Below, in pieces: positions 10,155 to 20,466 of a stretch of DNA of 64,000 bases; within the stretch, counting starts at the first letter, position 1, and each line of letters starts with the position of its first letter. The stretch spans positions 620,001 to 684,000 of the forward strand of contig JBBPTG010000001.1 in assembly GCA_038093975.1 (NCBI GenBank), in the 5' to 3' direction. A program made the translations under genes and the position numbers. Source of the stretch: Chalciporus piperatus. Taxonomy: Eukaryota > Basidiomycota > Agaricomycetes > Boletales > Boletaceae. The notes beneath the pieces are model-generated. The model was not told the DNA's origin. It saw only the letters and a list, made by a program, of their open reading frames with translations, and did not search any database.

Positions 10155-11509
10155 TCAAAGAGCCGTATCTGACCAATATCGACATGAGGGTGAGAACCAG
10201 TAGAGTTGAATGCCACCCACAATAGTAGTACTCGTCGATAAGCGGTATCCAGTCCTTGACGATTGTGCTGAGGACACCAATGATAGGCTTGGCGGCGATG
10301 CTGTCCGCGATCGACTCAATCTTCGGCCTAGAGATAGATGAATGTTAGGAGGATCGTACAAGACTTGAGGGTGAAACTTGCCGTGTATACGAATCCCAAA
10401 CAAAACCACGAAGCAGGTACCAAACCAAGTCTCGGTCCCTACGAGCATATTCGTCCCGTTCCACAGTTGCAGATGGAGATGGGGCTCGACGCAAGTTACG
10501 AGCTAGAAGCTCAAGGGTAAAGGCCGCCACTAGGGCACGGTGTTTGTGCTTCCCAGTATTCAATATGATTACTGAGGAAATGTCTAATTGAGAGCGGTCT
10601 GAGGAGCACGTGGAGGGCACATACCATAAATTAAAGGACGAAGGATATAGACAGCCTCAGAAACCCAGTCCTGGATTGACATGAGAGGTTGAGAGAGTTG
10701 TAAGGAAGGTCTAACGGAAGAAGTCGTCAATGCTTTCGGGAGAAGATAATCTTCCACGGACGTATCAGCGCGTCCGGGGGGAGGAGCAGTGGACATCACC
10801 GCACTGGATTGGAGGGGAATGCGATTGTTCTTCAAATGATCTGGAGTTGAGGGTGTGGAAGAAGGAGTGGTAGGTGCGAGCGTAGGAGAAGAGTGGATGG
10901 AAGAGGGAGACAGTGATGTAGGGTCAATGTCCCGTTCAGGTATGGGGGGCGACAAAAGTGGTCTCCGAGTAATCCTAAGAAGGATGAACCGAAGTATCAC
11001 TCTAACAACCTGATGGTCAGAAGTGGTCTGAGGTACTTGAGAGGACTTACTTTACTGTCTCGAGCAAGACAATACCACGCCATCTGGCTTGGCTGGATAA
11101 CTTGCGTCTCATACCCATTTCGATAAGTAGCTGAGTGAACCTGATGAGCTCCAGTGCTCGGGCTGCCCACTTGTAGAAGGCATCCTTGCCGGACCATGCA
11201 CTAGTGTATTTGGTATGGAGAGGTGTAGGGAGAATAGGTTTCCACTTGGGATTACTCCTCACGATTTTCGCAAGCAGCGTGTCGTGATACAGACTCATGA
11301 CATTCAATAGGGCGGACACTGCGTAAGGGGGTTACACATAAGAACATGCATAAACTGTGACTGGACTGACAGGCTTCGGAGGCAAGCTCCGCATCCTTGA
11401 ACCTCCCTGGTAGGAACCAAGTTATAGACCTCAGCGACGATTCTAGGGTTGAGATTGTCGAGACATTATCGACAAGAAAATCTTCGTATCTCGCCAACGC
11501 GGACGGCAT
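10155..11509 (-). CDS. PEX16: peroxisomal membrane protein PEX16
   Basis: Peroxisome biogenesis factor that recruits PEX3 and other membrane proteins at the ER and peroxisome. The ATG at 11509 opens MPSALARYEDFLVDN, then SLRSITWFLPGRFKDAE, an intron, and ALLNVMSLYHDTLL. KWAARALELIRFTQLLIEM is followed by the amphipathic helix with RRKLSSQARWRGIVLLE. A Ser/Pro-rich linker (10950-10780) precedes SIQDWVSEAVYILRPLIY and ALVAAFTLELLARNLRR. The final exon, after a 52 nt intron, gives the tyrosine-rich end DEYYYYTAL with stop at 10155, as in fungal Pex16. Introns lie near 11330, 10990, 10610, 10360 and 10210. Confidence 0.9.
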
Positions 11510-12636
11510 ATGAAGAGGAAGCGGAGAAACGTGAAGCAGTGTACTCGAGGGATGGTTGCAAGTTTGTGTGGAGTGACCGTTCCCACGCGGACCATCTCAA
11601 GTACTGACCCGACTCGGCGACTGACTAGGACTGTCGTCCTCTGTCGTCTTGCAGTCGAATAGGGACATGATTGGTATCGAAAATTCCTCAAGCTTGAGCT
11701 CGGGTCTCAAGCAAGTCTCGAGCCTCTGGACCTCACATTAACTTTGGTCTGCGTGACAATGAACCCTGTGTACAAACGAGGTCTCCAAACAACTCGTTAT
11801 GTGCAATAATAAACCTCGCCTACACGCCCATTTTGGTTAATCCTATACCTAACATTTCTCGGAATTTCCCCGTCACGCATGTGTGATGGGGAAATTGAGT
11901 GACAGAGTTACATATCAATAAGGTTGGGTAATGTATCAAAGTGAGGTAACGTGTCTGATATCAAGGTGACCTAAGCGGGTCTGAGGTCAGTTTGAGGTCG
12001 GAGTGGGGACAACTGTGCATCAGGCTGAGGCAGCAGTGAGTCTGCCTGCAAATTTTCGGCACTGGCCCATGGCAAGAGTGACTGAATAGCATGTATTATT
12101 TATCCCAGTGAACTGTACCTAAAAACTGAAGAGCATACACTCAATTCAAAATTGTGCTGTGGAGCAGACTTGCATGCATAGGCTTTTTGTGTCGAAATTT
12201 TGACAAGTCAAAAGGATACTATATATATACCACTAATTGACAAACTACTTGTGTGGAATTGTGGTGTAGTGGTCTAGCATGCTTGCTTGGCTACAGCTTA
12301 TGTGTAAGCTCTCGAGTTCGAGCCCGGCGCGTACCCTCTTTTTGGGCGAGTTTTTTGGTTTTTTTCTCTACCACCGCCCGTCACGTGATTTTCTCGTTAC
12401 CCTCAAATCACTGTTTGCCTGACCTCAGCTTGACCTCAGGCGGCAAGGGTCCAGTATGCCATTCTCGGAATTTCTTTATGTAACCTCAGTTGTACCCTTA
12501 TTGTACCTTCTCCGAATTTTACCTCAGCTTGACCCTTGAGAAAATTACCCGTGTAAGTAAGGCTTGACAACTTGAACTCGTGTCTGCCTTGATGTCTATA
12601 TAAATCTTCCTCCGAGTCCTCCGTTCTGCCCACCAG
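11510..12636. other. repeat-rich intergenic region, 1127 bp
   Basis: No protein gene supported. It holds short dispersed repeats: TTCTCGGAATTTC at 11856-11868 and 12462-12474, and ACCTCAGCTTGACC at 12422-12435 and 12521-12534. Many other ACCTC/GAGGT words occur in 11940-12010. A Pol III-like A/B box unit is listed separately. The composition differs from the flanking genes and suggests a non-coding transposon relic. Confidence 0.5.
12255..12356 (+). repeat. Pol III-type A box/B box unit with T-run (tRNA-derived SINE-like or tRNA relic)
   Basis: TGGTGTAGTGG at 12262-12272 fits the A box consensus and AGTTCGAGCCC at 12315-12325 is close to a B box, at tRNA-like spacing. T-runs follow at 12339-12343 and 12351-12356, as for Pol III termination. 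The expected acceptor stem (GGAATTG against GCGTACC) and T stem do not pair well, so this is not a functional tRNA. A SINE head or a decayed tRNA gene is the better reading; no tail or target-site duplication was identified. Confidence 0.45.
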
Positions 12637-14450
12637 ATGCATCGCGATTCATCGTCGAGCTCTGTTACCGTCCCTCCTTTAGACTACCTGCAGGTTAGCC
12701 CAGTCAGAGGCCAACTTGAACCTCTCAATGAGCTCACCAAAAAGTCCGGCTGGCGCTTTCTTCAATGCACAGATACTCCGAACGAGCTTCGGGTCAGTAA
12801 CCACTTTTCTCCATATATCCTGGTCACCTCAGTTCTGTTTAAGGTGCTGCTTCCTCCTCGGACCTCCCAGATTTACTCTCTCCTGTTAAAGACCGAGGTA
12901 GTTGAGCTGGCGAAGCAAAGGGATGCTTCTTGGGAGCGCATTCTCGATATTCGTCATCTTAAAGACCGTATGATCAGGAAATGCCAACGTCTCGCAAAGG
13001 CATACTCCTCCAATAACCCAGCAACTCGCATACCTTTCCTTACCCTCCATGCCCCACTCGACTTTCGCCTCAAAGAAATGGAGAAGTGGATCAAGCGTCA
13101 GGAGGGATCTGACGCATTGAGGAAAATGGTTCCCTCTGATACGCTCCGACAACGTGGTTCATTCTGTTGCGATCGTTGCGCAAACTTGGTCCCCCATCAT
13201 CATACCATATCCGGTCGCCGTTCCTCCATGCAATCTACCCATTCTACCCATCGCCGATCATCGTCAGCGGAAAAATTGCTGCCCAAAACCTCATCACTGT
13301 CCAGGCGCCCTAGTGCGTCCGCGAGCAACTCATGGGGCACCAATGATAGCCCCCCCTTACCTGCCAAACCAATCGCCGTCACCGAGAGCACTACGCTGGC
13401 GGTCAGGGGTCAGGAAACTCGCCTCGAGGAACACGCCAGCCTACACGCATCTAGTCGTCAACAGGAGAGCGTGTCTTCTCACGTGGCCAAAGTCGTACAG
13501 GAACGTGCGCACGTCTCCACTTCCAATCAGCAGAAAAGCATGTCGGTCGAAGCGAGCAACAGATTTACTTCAGAGACGCGGCTCCAGGAAACGAAGCGTT
13601 CCATGCATACCATTCTTGAGGACCCACACGAACGCAGTACAACTCTCAGCAATCGTTCCGCTGAGGATCATTCTGAAGTGGAGTCTCTTGGTCGCCTATC
13701 GATCATCTCACCCGACCCGATACCGGTTCCATATCAGGGGTCCACATCAACTGCTTTTATGGAAATATGCGACAGCCCTGTAGACATCACACCTCCTCAG
13801 GCTCAGGTTGTACACCGAGAAAAACCTCGGCCAAAAGATTCCTCTGCCGAAGACAGCACGCCTTCACCCCCGTCAGAAGACGAGTCTCCCGCGGATGGCG
13901 CGCCACGAAGACGAAGTAGCCTCAAGCGCACTAACTCTGATCTTCGGATGAGCCTGGCTTTCTCGACGAAAACCGTGTCTTGGGCCATGGACCGTGACTG
14001 GGCCCATCAAATGACCAAATACTATGCCGCGGCTGCACAGGTGGAGAGTGCCGGTAACTACCATTTTAAACCTTTGCATCTTTCTCCCTGACGCCATGAG
14101 TAGATGCAGAATGGGGTGAAATCAGCCGGAAATATGAAGAGGAATTTGCTGGCCTGAAAGTCCTCCGCCGCAACGTTACGCAGACAATGTCAAAGCTCCG
14201 GCTGGAGACGGAGAAACTTCAACGTGAGGATGAAGTCATTCGAGACCAGGAGGAAAAACTTCGTCAGGGGTATGAAGAACTGGAGCAGAAGCATAGTCAA
14301 TATCGCGCCAAGGGTGAGCACCTTTGAGACTCGCCCATTCTATTCACGCTAACATGGATGTTTTTGATTTCCGAAGTTAAAGCTGTGCTGCACGAGTCTG
14401 ACCAGGTCTTGGCCCTTTGTGGCACGAAACGGGATGGAGAGCTATTTTAA
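12637..14450 (+). CDS. uncharacterised Ser/Thr-rich protein with C-terminal coiled coil
   Basis: I do not recognise the family. The ATG at 12637 opens MHRDSSSSSVTVPPLDYLQ. A 51 nt in-frame intron (donor after CTTCGG near 12792) is likely, because removing it joins NELR to VLLPPRTSQIY. The N-terminal 130 residues look folded and helical (WERILDIRHLKDRMIRK, LTLHAPLDFRLKEMEKWIKR). A long low-complexity stretch rich in Ser, Thr, Pro and Arg follows, with phospho-site-like RRSSS and RRRSSLKRTNS. After an intron near 14055 the end (14100-14320) is a charged coiled coil (KLRLETEKLQREDEV, GYEELEQKHSQYRAK), and the last exon ends GTKRDGELF. No signal peptide or membrane segment. A cytosolic or nuclear scaffold is a guess. 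Confidence 0.75.
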
Positions 14451-14775
14451 AGGCATATTCCACATTCGTCATTTCAATGATATGCTTCTTGTTATTTGGA
14501 TATACAGTCCGGGTTTCTGAACGCCTGGCTTGATACCCGTTGTACCATAAATACCTTGTCTTGGATTTTGTTTCTCTGGTGAATAGAGGATGCTGCGTTC
14601 GGGAGCAATACTACTGTCTAACGGCGACGCAACTCGTGAAGGATACAACTTTTGTATTAAGGGTTACAATACTATGTATAAGATGCGGGAGAATACAGCT
14701 CGATCGAAATTCAGACCTGATGCTCTCCTTTTGCCGTCTGATGGGCGAAATTCCGCAACAAAATGAACATAGGCT
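14451..14775. other. convergent 3' flanks, 325 bp
   Basis: Shared 3' region of the coiled-coil gene and the DUF2235 gene. No coding signal or notable repeat seen. Confidence 0.4.
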
Positions 14776-17128
14776 TCAGTGTTTGGCAATCTCTTTCAAC
14801 ACTGGCCCAACGCGACTTTCGTGGGCAAGGCTCATCAGCCAAGGAACAGTAGATGACTGTTCACTACCATTAGCACTCGCATTCGTTGTAACCCGGGTTT
14901 GAACCTCCTTGATTATCTCGGTCCCCAGACGTGTCCCCACGCCCACCACTTGCTTCGTCGCGCTCCACAGTATGGTGGTGGCTGATTCCACTTGCATGGA
15001 CCCTTTGGAGTCCTTTGGAGTGTTCTTCCCAGGAGCGTACGACCAATTCTTCTTCATCTCTTCTTCCAACGGAAGCAAGCCGCAAACCAACGAAGGATTT
15101 TTCTGTATACTTTCTCGGAGTTGAGGTACCATGTGAACTTGTTGGAGTACGGACGGGTGAATCGTTTCGTGCGTGATGTTATCCGTTTTTGTGGGGAGCT
15201 GGCGAGCATTTGCTAAAGCCAAGACAAAAATTCCGGTACGAGAGCTATCCTTCGTCAGTGAAGCGGAAATTTCTATCTGTCGTAGACTCACTCGTGAGGA
15301 CATTGTTTTCCCCAGACACCAACAGGGTCAGGAAGGGATGCAATGTACTTCATGTCTACAGACAGCATGTCCCCGATGTTGGCAACCATCCAAGTAAGCG
15401 TCAAGTCGGACAGGTCATGATCGTGCCAGCCACCTCCGATCTGTTGAACGACTTGTAAGTTACAAGTTCCGTCAAAATACACTGCACTGACATCGGAATG
15501 TTCGCCTAGTATTAAGACCATGGTAATCAGCCAGTCCGTCAGTGGAAGGACACTATACTCACCAACAAACCAACACTGTAAAATATGACGTCAGTCAGGA
15601 TCTAATCATTCAGTCAAGACTTACCTGTTTCAGAATCTGTCCTTTACGACGTCCACCCTCCGATTGTTGAAATTTGTTACAGTTCTATTGAACCAGCAAT
15701 ACCGATTTAATGGGAAGACCCGCAGAGATCGCAAACACGCTTACAAAATCAAGTCTGGTTTCATTAATGGCCAAAGCTTGATATGCCCGTTCGACATGTT
15801 CGCCGAGCTCAGTATTCGGGAAGCCGAAAATTGACTTAGTCGACGGCGATTTGCGAGTGATCTCTTCCGGTAGCCCAACGGATCCGACGGTGTCGAAGAC
15901 TCCAACGCACCTGGCGGGGGGTTGCCGGTTACCACAGGTCACCAGATAGTAAGGCGCTTACTTGATGGAGAAGGTATTTTTATCCGATTTAGCTCTCGAT
16001 TTTCCACGAGAGGCAGGGGATGTCCAGGGAGCAAGTTGTGCTTGCAACTTTGCAATTTCTAGGATGTAAAGTTCAACAAAGGAGATCACAAAATAAAAAA
16101 TCTAGAGCGAACCGGCGGGGTCATTTGACTTCCCCAATTTCTGGTACGCGACAAATATATCCGCAAAGTGGTCCATATCAATCTTGTCCAAAACGCCGAT
16201 AGCACCCTGAGGGAGCGTGATAAGGAGGGCCGCGGATAATAAATATGGAAGCAGAAACTTGCGATAAACATAGCAACCATGCGCGCGGTATATGCGCCCT
16301 GTCGGGAGTCAATGGTAGGATTGGTTATTTCTGTCCCAATAGACTCACTCGGGAGAATCCAAACAAGAAAATCTAACAATATGGAGGCATCAGACTTTTA
16401 TCCGTGATGAATTCATTGCCTTACCTCATCACCTGGATGGAAGTTTCTTGATGAAGAATCAGACCCACGCCAAATGTGTTTCAAGCAGAGTAAACTCACT
16501 GAGCGATGAAAGCATATGCCTCCTGCACTTTCTCCACTTCACGAAAGTTGGTAAGTTGAGCTCAGGGATAGACAACGCTCTTTACCTAACGATGCTCCTG
16601 TGGCTCCTGTGCGGTAGTTGAGTCAAAGTCCAGACATATCACTACTAGTATCGGAAGGGCGGCTACCTTGGATATATTCCGCGTAGAAGTTTGGCGAGCT
16701 GCCAACACCGCTCTGATAGAACACGATCTGGGGTATGGGAAACCCACTGTTTTGGGGCGGGATCAGTGGCGGCTCGCAGAGCGCGAGGCGACGCGGATGT
16801 CATACCTTCGCACATCATGATGATTGAATACACGGGAGAGTTTCTGAGAATTAGATGCCGCAGAGTTAGCCCAGCCCACTAGCCTGCATTAACTGTACTC
16901 ACGAGAACATTGGTGTATTTCCAGCGCTCTTTGACAACGACACCATCTTGCCAGGTTCTGTGATGAGCAGCATTTCGCTATCAGATTACTCGTTTCGTCA
17001 GACTCGACCAGTTCAGTTGGCACTTGCCCATCACAGCAGATGATAATCCTCTTCTTGGTCTTGAGCCGCAAGTTCGGCGCCTCTTCAGCCTTCGGAAGTT
17101 GAAGCGCAGAGGCAGATATGGGGGACAT
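14776..17128 (-). CDS. DUF2235 (Tle1-like phospholipase catalytic domain) hydrolase
   Basis: Alpha/beta hydrolase-like protein of a family abundant in mushroom genomes and related to bacterial type VI lipase effectors of the Tle1 class. The start at 17128 gives MSPISASALQLPKAEE; a GTG 33 bases upstream is not used. KKRIIICCDG joins TWQDGVVVKERWKYTNVL through a GC-AG intron (donor 17027). Later exons give IPQIVFYQSG, EEAYAFIAQ-like segments and the nucleophile elbow FGFSRGAYTARMVA (the G-F-S-R-G core assembles over an intron near 16310). Then come KCVGVFDTVGSVGLP, GEHVERAYQALAINETR, HSDVGGGWHDHDLSDLTL and PSLVCGLLPLEEEMKKNW. The Ser and the H-S-D-x-G-G-G site are kept. At least nine introns. 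Substrate unknown; the terminal roughly 90 residues are low-complexity. Confidence 0.85.
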
Positions 17129-18004
17129 GGGTGGGTTGTTCGCAAGGTTTTGGGTGGTCACCTACACGTTCATACTTATGCAGGGGCATCTACAGCCGAC
17201 CACGTGTGTCGGGTTGCGCCTTGAGGTCTTCCCCGACTCCCACGACGAAGTGGGAGTTGCGCCTTGAGACCCTGAAGCTTAAGGCCAAGGCTTCCACTTC
17301 GTGGGAAGAGGCTTTGTCGGATTCAAAAATCAGGCACCCACAAGACGAGTTTTGGTGCCGTAAGTGGTCCCCCATTCAATGGTCGTGTCTTGCTCGACTC
17401 TCTCGTTCTCGTCGGTTCATCACCTTATCCAGTTCAAGGCCGTCCGCCTTGAGGTTTCAATGAGGCTTGATCATGCTGCACTGCTGCTGATCGGAGAGCG
17501 TTCCATCATGATCTACCTGCTTTTGTTAGTACAGTTATAGCTCAATCAATGTAGTGAAGGAGCGGGCATCGAGTCACACTGCCGCTGCAGTGCTGCATCA
17601 GAATATTGCCGACCCCGTCGATATCATCATGCAGTCTCAACTAAAGTTGGCTTTCTGGATCAACTTCGGTTTCTATCAGTTCCCAACCTCAGTTTCCTTG
17701 TCGCCGGAGCGGTTTTATCTCCGAGGACCCAATCGGATGCTGATGGAGCCCGGGTGCGCTGAGGAAGGGCCTCCCCCAACAGTTATTGACAAACTTGTGC
17801 CAACGGTGCCGTTACCTGCTGTAAGTGGTGGTCGTCCATGAGCACAGCCGTGACCCTTTTTGCCACGACGATGCCATCTCCGAAGAAGCCAAGGTATTCG
17901 CTGCCAAATTGTGGGAGCAAAAGTGCGGCCAACGCATTCTGAGACACTCATCAGGAAATACACTGCAGTGCAAGCACTACCAGGCAGGATTAGCACACTA
18001 ACGG
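17129..18004. other. intergenic, 876 bp, with hairpin cluster and an uncertain plus-strand frame
   Basis: Lies between two minus-strand genes. The 17205-17460 part is packed with inverted and direct repeats (listed separately). A plus-strand frame at 17554-17841 starts with GTG, and after a possible intron continues as VVVHEHSRDPFCHDDA to a stop near 18001. It has no recognisable domain and no clear ATG, so it is not called a gene. Confidence 0.4.
17208..17453. repeat. cluster of short hairpins and a 13 nt direct repeat
   Basis: Three perfect inverted repeats are visible. GTCGGG (17208-17213) pairs with CCCGAC (17232-17237). ACTCCCAC (17236-17243) pairs with GTGGGAGT (17250-17257) around GACGAA. 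TCAAGGC (17434-17440) pairs with GCCTTGA (17446-17452) around five bases. GTTGCGCCTTGAG occurs at 17213-17225 and again at 17256-17268. A near-palindrome CTTCCACTTCGTGGGAAG lies at about 17299-17316. Confidence 0.6.
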
Positions 18005-19162
18005 CTACCTCCCTAATCGGGCCTGTGCTCCCGCATACTCATCCAATGCGCGACAGAAGGCAGTTTCAGATATCAAAACAGGATGGCGACGCGCCCCGGG
18101 GCCGGAACAACCTAACTCTTCGTTGTCGTCTGGGTGTGTGCGACTATTTCCTCGCATAGTTAGATGTCTGCGAGCTGAATAGTGCACACACTCACTGAAA
18201 TTCGGTTAGTGCAATTTGCCATGGTGGGAAACCGTGCAACTCGATGGGAGGGTGTGGCGAGTCCATTGGTTCCACATGATGAATTATCATGAAATCAGGT
18301 GATGGCAGGCTAGCTATTTGAAATTTAGAACATTGAGAAGTGATGACTACATCCCATCTCACCTTCCAGCATCGTTCCCAGTTCCGTGATGGTCAAACTA
18401 TAACAAGAACTGCTTGGGGGCGTATCCTTTGACATCGAAACGCTACCGACGTAGCTGTGCAACAGAGAGCGACCAGCTGAAGCGATGGCTGGTTTAGCGG
18501 AAGCGCGAGACACGATGTGAAGTGTCATGTTGTTAGGCGTGCCTTTGTCTGAATCCTGGTTAGCGACAATCAAGTACAGATGGCGGAACTTACTTGTTGG
18601 CATTACACGTCTACGGACAGCCGCATTCCTGCGCTTCCGTACACGAGATGCAGGTATCATTGTGATGGTATTGAGGTTATCGGGGAGCTTCGTGTGGTCA
18701 GGCGAGTGAGATCTTGAGCCTGAAGACTCCGAAAGCGGGGGCGTCAGAGGATACTCGATCTCCGACTCGCAGCTATCTTCTGAGTCCTCTTCCACTACGA
18801 AGACGCGTCTCCGTGCATCGTCTGGGCACCTGTAAAGAAAACCTATACCAACTACGCTCAGGAGGCCTATCCGACTGAAAAACACGCATACCTTCGCGGT
18901 CGTATACAGTAAGCATCTCTATACCCAATTCTCGACACCACGCGGCCACATTTTGTACGCATTGAAGGAACGCATTCTCTGTCTCTTCACTGGACATTTC
19001 ATCTCCCGCTACGAGATTTAGGCAAAGGTGCTTGGGGATCTTTGTACGGGAGGTTTTGAGAGGGCGAGGTTGTTTCCGTTTGTGTCCTTGGACCCAGGCA
19101 ACGATGAAGGTGAATGCGAGGTAAAGAAAGTGGACGAGACGGATAGTCCAGTGAGACGACAT
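18005..19162 (-). CDS. NUS1: cis-prenyltransferase accessory subunit NUS1 (Nogo-B receptor type)
   Basis: Non-catalytic but essential subunit of dehydrodolichyl diphosphate synthase at the ER, needed for dolichol and N-glycosylation. The ATG at 19162 opens with a hydrophobic N-terminal anchor (LVHFLYLAFTFIVAWVQG). IPKHLCLNLVAGDEM and AAWCRELGIEMLTVYDRE follow, matching the first strands of the cis-prenyltransferase fold. A variable acidic and basic insert comes next (18800-18600). The C-terminal part has PIELHGFPPWQIALTEF, then a last exon ending LDEYAGAQARLGR. The R-x-G motif just before the stop (RLG) is the hallmark of NUS1 and is needed for activity of the complex. At least four introns. 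No catalytic aspartate is seen at the usual N-terminal site, as expected for this subunit. Confidence 0.85.
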
Positions 19163-19319
19163 TAGGTATACGACATAGACAGTTGGCCTTCAATGTTGCG
19201 GTCGTTTGGTACATAGTACCACTCCCCGGGCGGGAATCACGTGATGCCACGTATAATTATTTAACATAGAGGGCACACATAGAGGCAAAGAAGTAGGTAC
19301 AGTGTCCGTGCTCTGCGGC

Positions 19320-20334
19320 TCAGAGAATCGTAGGCTCCCCTTCGATTGTATGTTTGATCTTCAACAAGATCATCGTCTTCCAATTATCCAGCTTAGAGAC
19401 CTGATCGTATTCGACGACACACCCCGTAAACGCTTGTTGGTCCTCGGCTTGAATGGCATCGATGATCGCATTGACGAATTTGCATTCGCGGGTCGATGCA
19501 AAGGTAGTGTCCTGTGACATATACCTCTGTATATTCCGTTTGGCAGTGACAGAGTCCTGTCTAATGTCAATAACATGGCTGTATACATTCGTGTCGTACT
19601 CACCCTCATCGCCAAAGCGCAAAGACAACCCCGTAGCCAGTATTCCTTGACGCTGTACTTGGTCAACGCCGAGCCGAGTGAATGGTCTGCAACCTGCTCA
19701 TAGCGCTGAATGGCTTGTGGGAATTCCTCCAGTTCGGCATGAAGATCTGCAGCGTCCTTGTAACATGCATTTGCAGTACTGCGGGAGGTCAGTATATCTC
19801 TGATGCATATTCGAAAACACGAACGCGGTGGCATCCTCTTGCGAATACCAGTCTCCTGCTCGCTCAAGACTATCGCAAGCTTTACGAAGGTCATTGAGCT
19901 CGTGTTGATATATTTGAGCGATCTCCTTCTCTCTGTCCGCAGCCTGTCTGAATCGACCAGAAGCTGTTAAGTGCGTAATCGTCTGAGCCAGGGCTTGGAT
20001 GGCCACTGGAATGCGGGGTAAGCACCATTGAGTGGGTCGAGGTGAGTGGTCACCTACAGTCGGGATAGCCTCGCTTGAATGCTTTGGCAGCATTCCACCA
20101 AGCATTAGCCGCTTCGTTAGCCTCCTTGCACTTCTCTCTGCACTCTGCTTCCCTGGCGAACGCATCGCCTGCGTCCCTGAACTGCTTGTCAAGTTTGAAG
20201 GCATTGGCTGCTTGTTGATAGAGATCGCCAGCTTCCTCGAATTTCGTAGATGATGAAGAGAACCACCCCGTAGATGAATTGGCTTTCTTGTCGGCCTTTT
20301 CGAGGAGGGTCTGTGCTGGTGATTTGGATGGCAT
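19320..20334 (-). CDS. SEC17: vesicular-fusion protein SEC17 (alpha-SNAP)
   Basis: Adaptor that binds SNARE complexes and recruits the NSF/Sec18 ATPase for their disassembly. The ATG at 20334 opens MPSKSPAQTLLEKADKKANS and FEEAGDLYQQAANAFKL, the first TPR-like helices. Later exons give ECREKCKEANEAANAWWNAA, IAQIYQHELNDLRKACDSLE, ANACYKDAADLHAELEEFP and KEYWLRGCLCALAM. The end, KLDNWKTMILLKIKHTIEG, is the conserved C-terminal segment that stimulates NSF (the terminal Leu is kept: EPTIL). Five or so introns. It is divergent from the phosphoacetylglucosamine mutase gene with 132 bp between starts. Confidence 0.93.
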
Positions 20335-20466
20335 GGTGGTTAAGGATGAAGCTTTGAAGCTTAGTTCAATAGTTGCAGTACAACAGCTGTACTAATCACG
20401 TGAGGATATATTACGCCAATCTGGTACGCGGCAGGTCCATTAATATTGCAGTTCGTTCTGATCATC
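20335..20466. promoter_or_regulatory. short bidirectional promoter between SEC17 and PCM1
   Basis: Only 132 bp separate the two start codons, so both core promoters must lie here or extend into the genes. TCACGTGA at about 20397-20404 contains an E-box-like CACGTG core. No clear TATA box. Confidence 0.5.

Noticed and set aside
12253..12345. Functional tRNA gene
   Set aside because: A and B boxes are present, but acceptor and T stems do not pair, so a tRNA fold is not supported.
17128..17161. GTG start of the DUF2235 protein at 17161
   Set aside because: Non-ATG start is unlikely in a fungus; an ATG follows eleven codons later.
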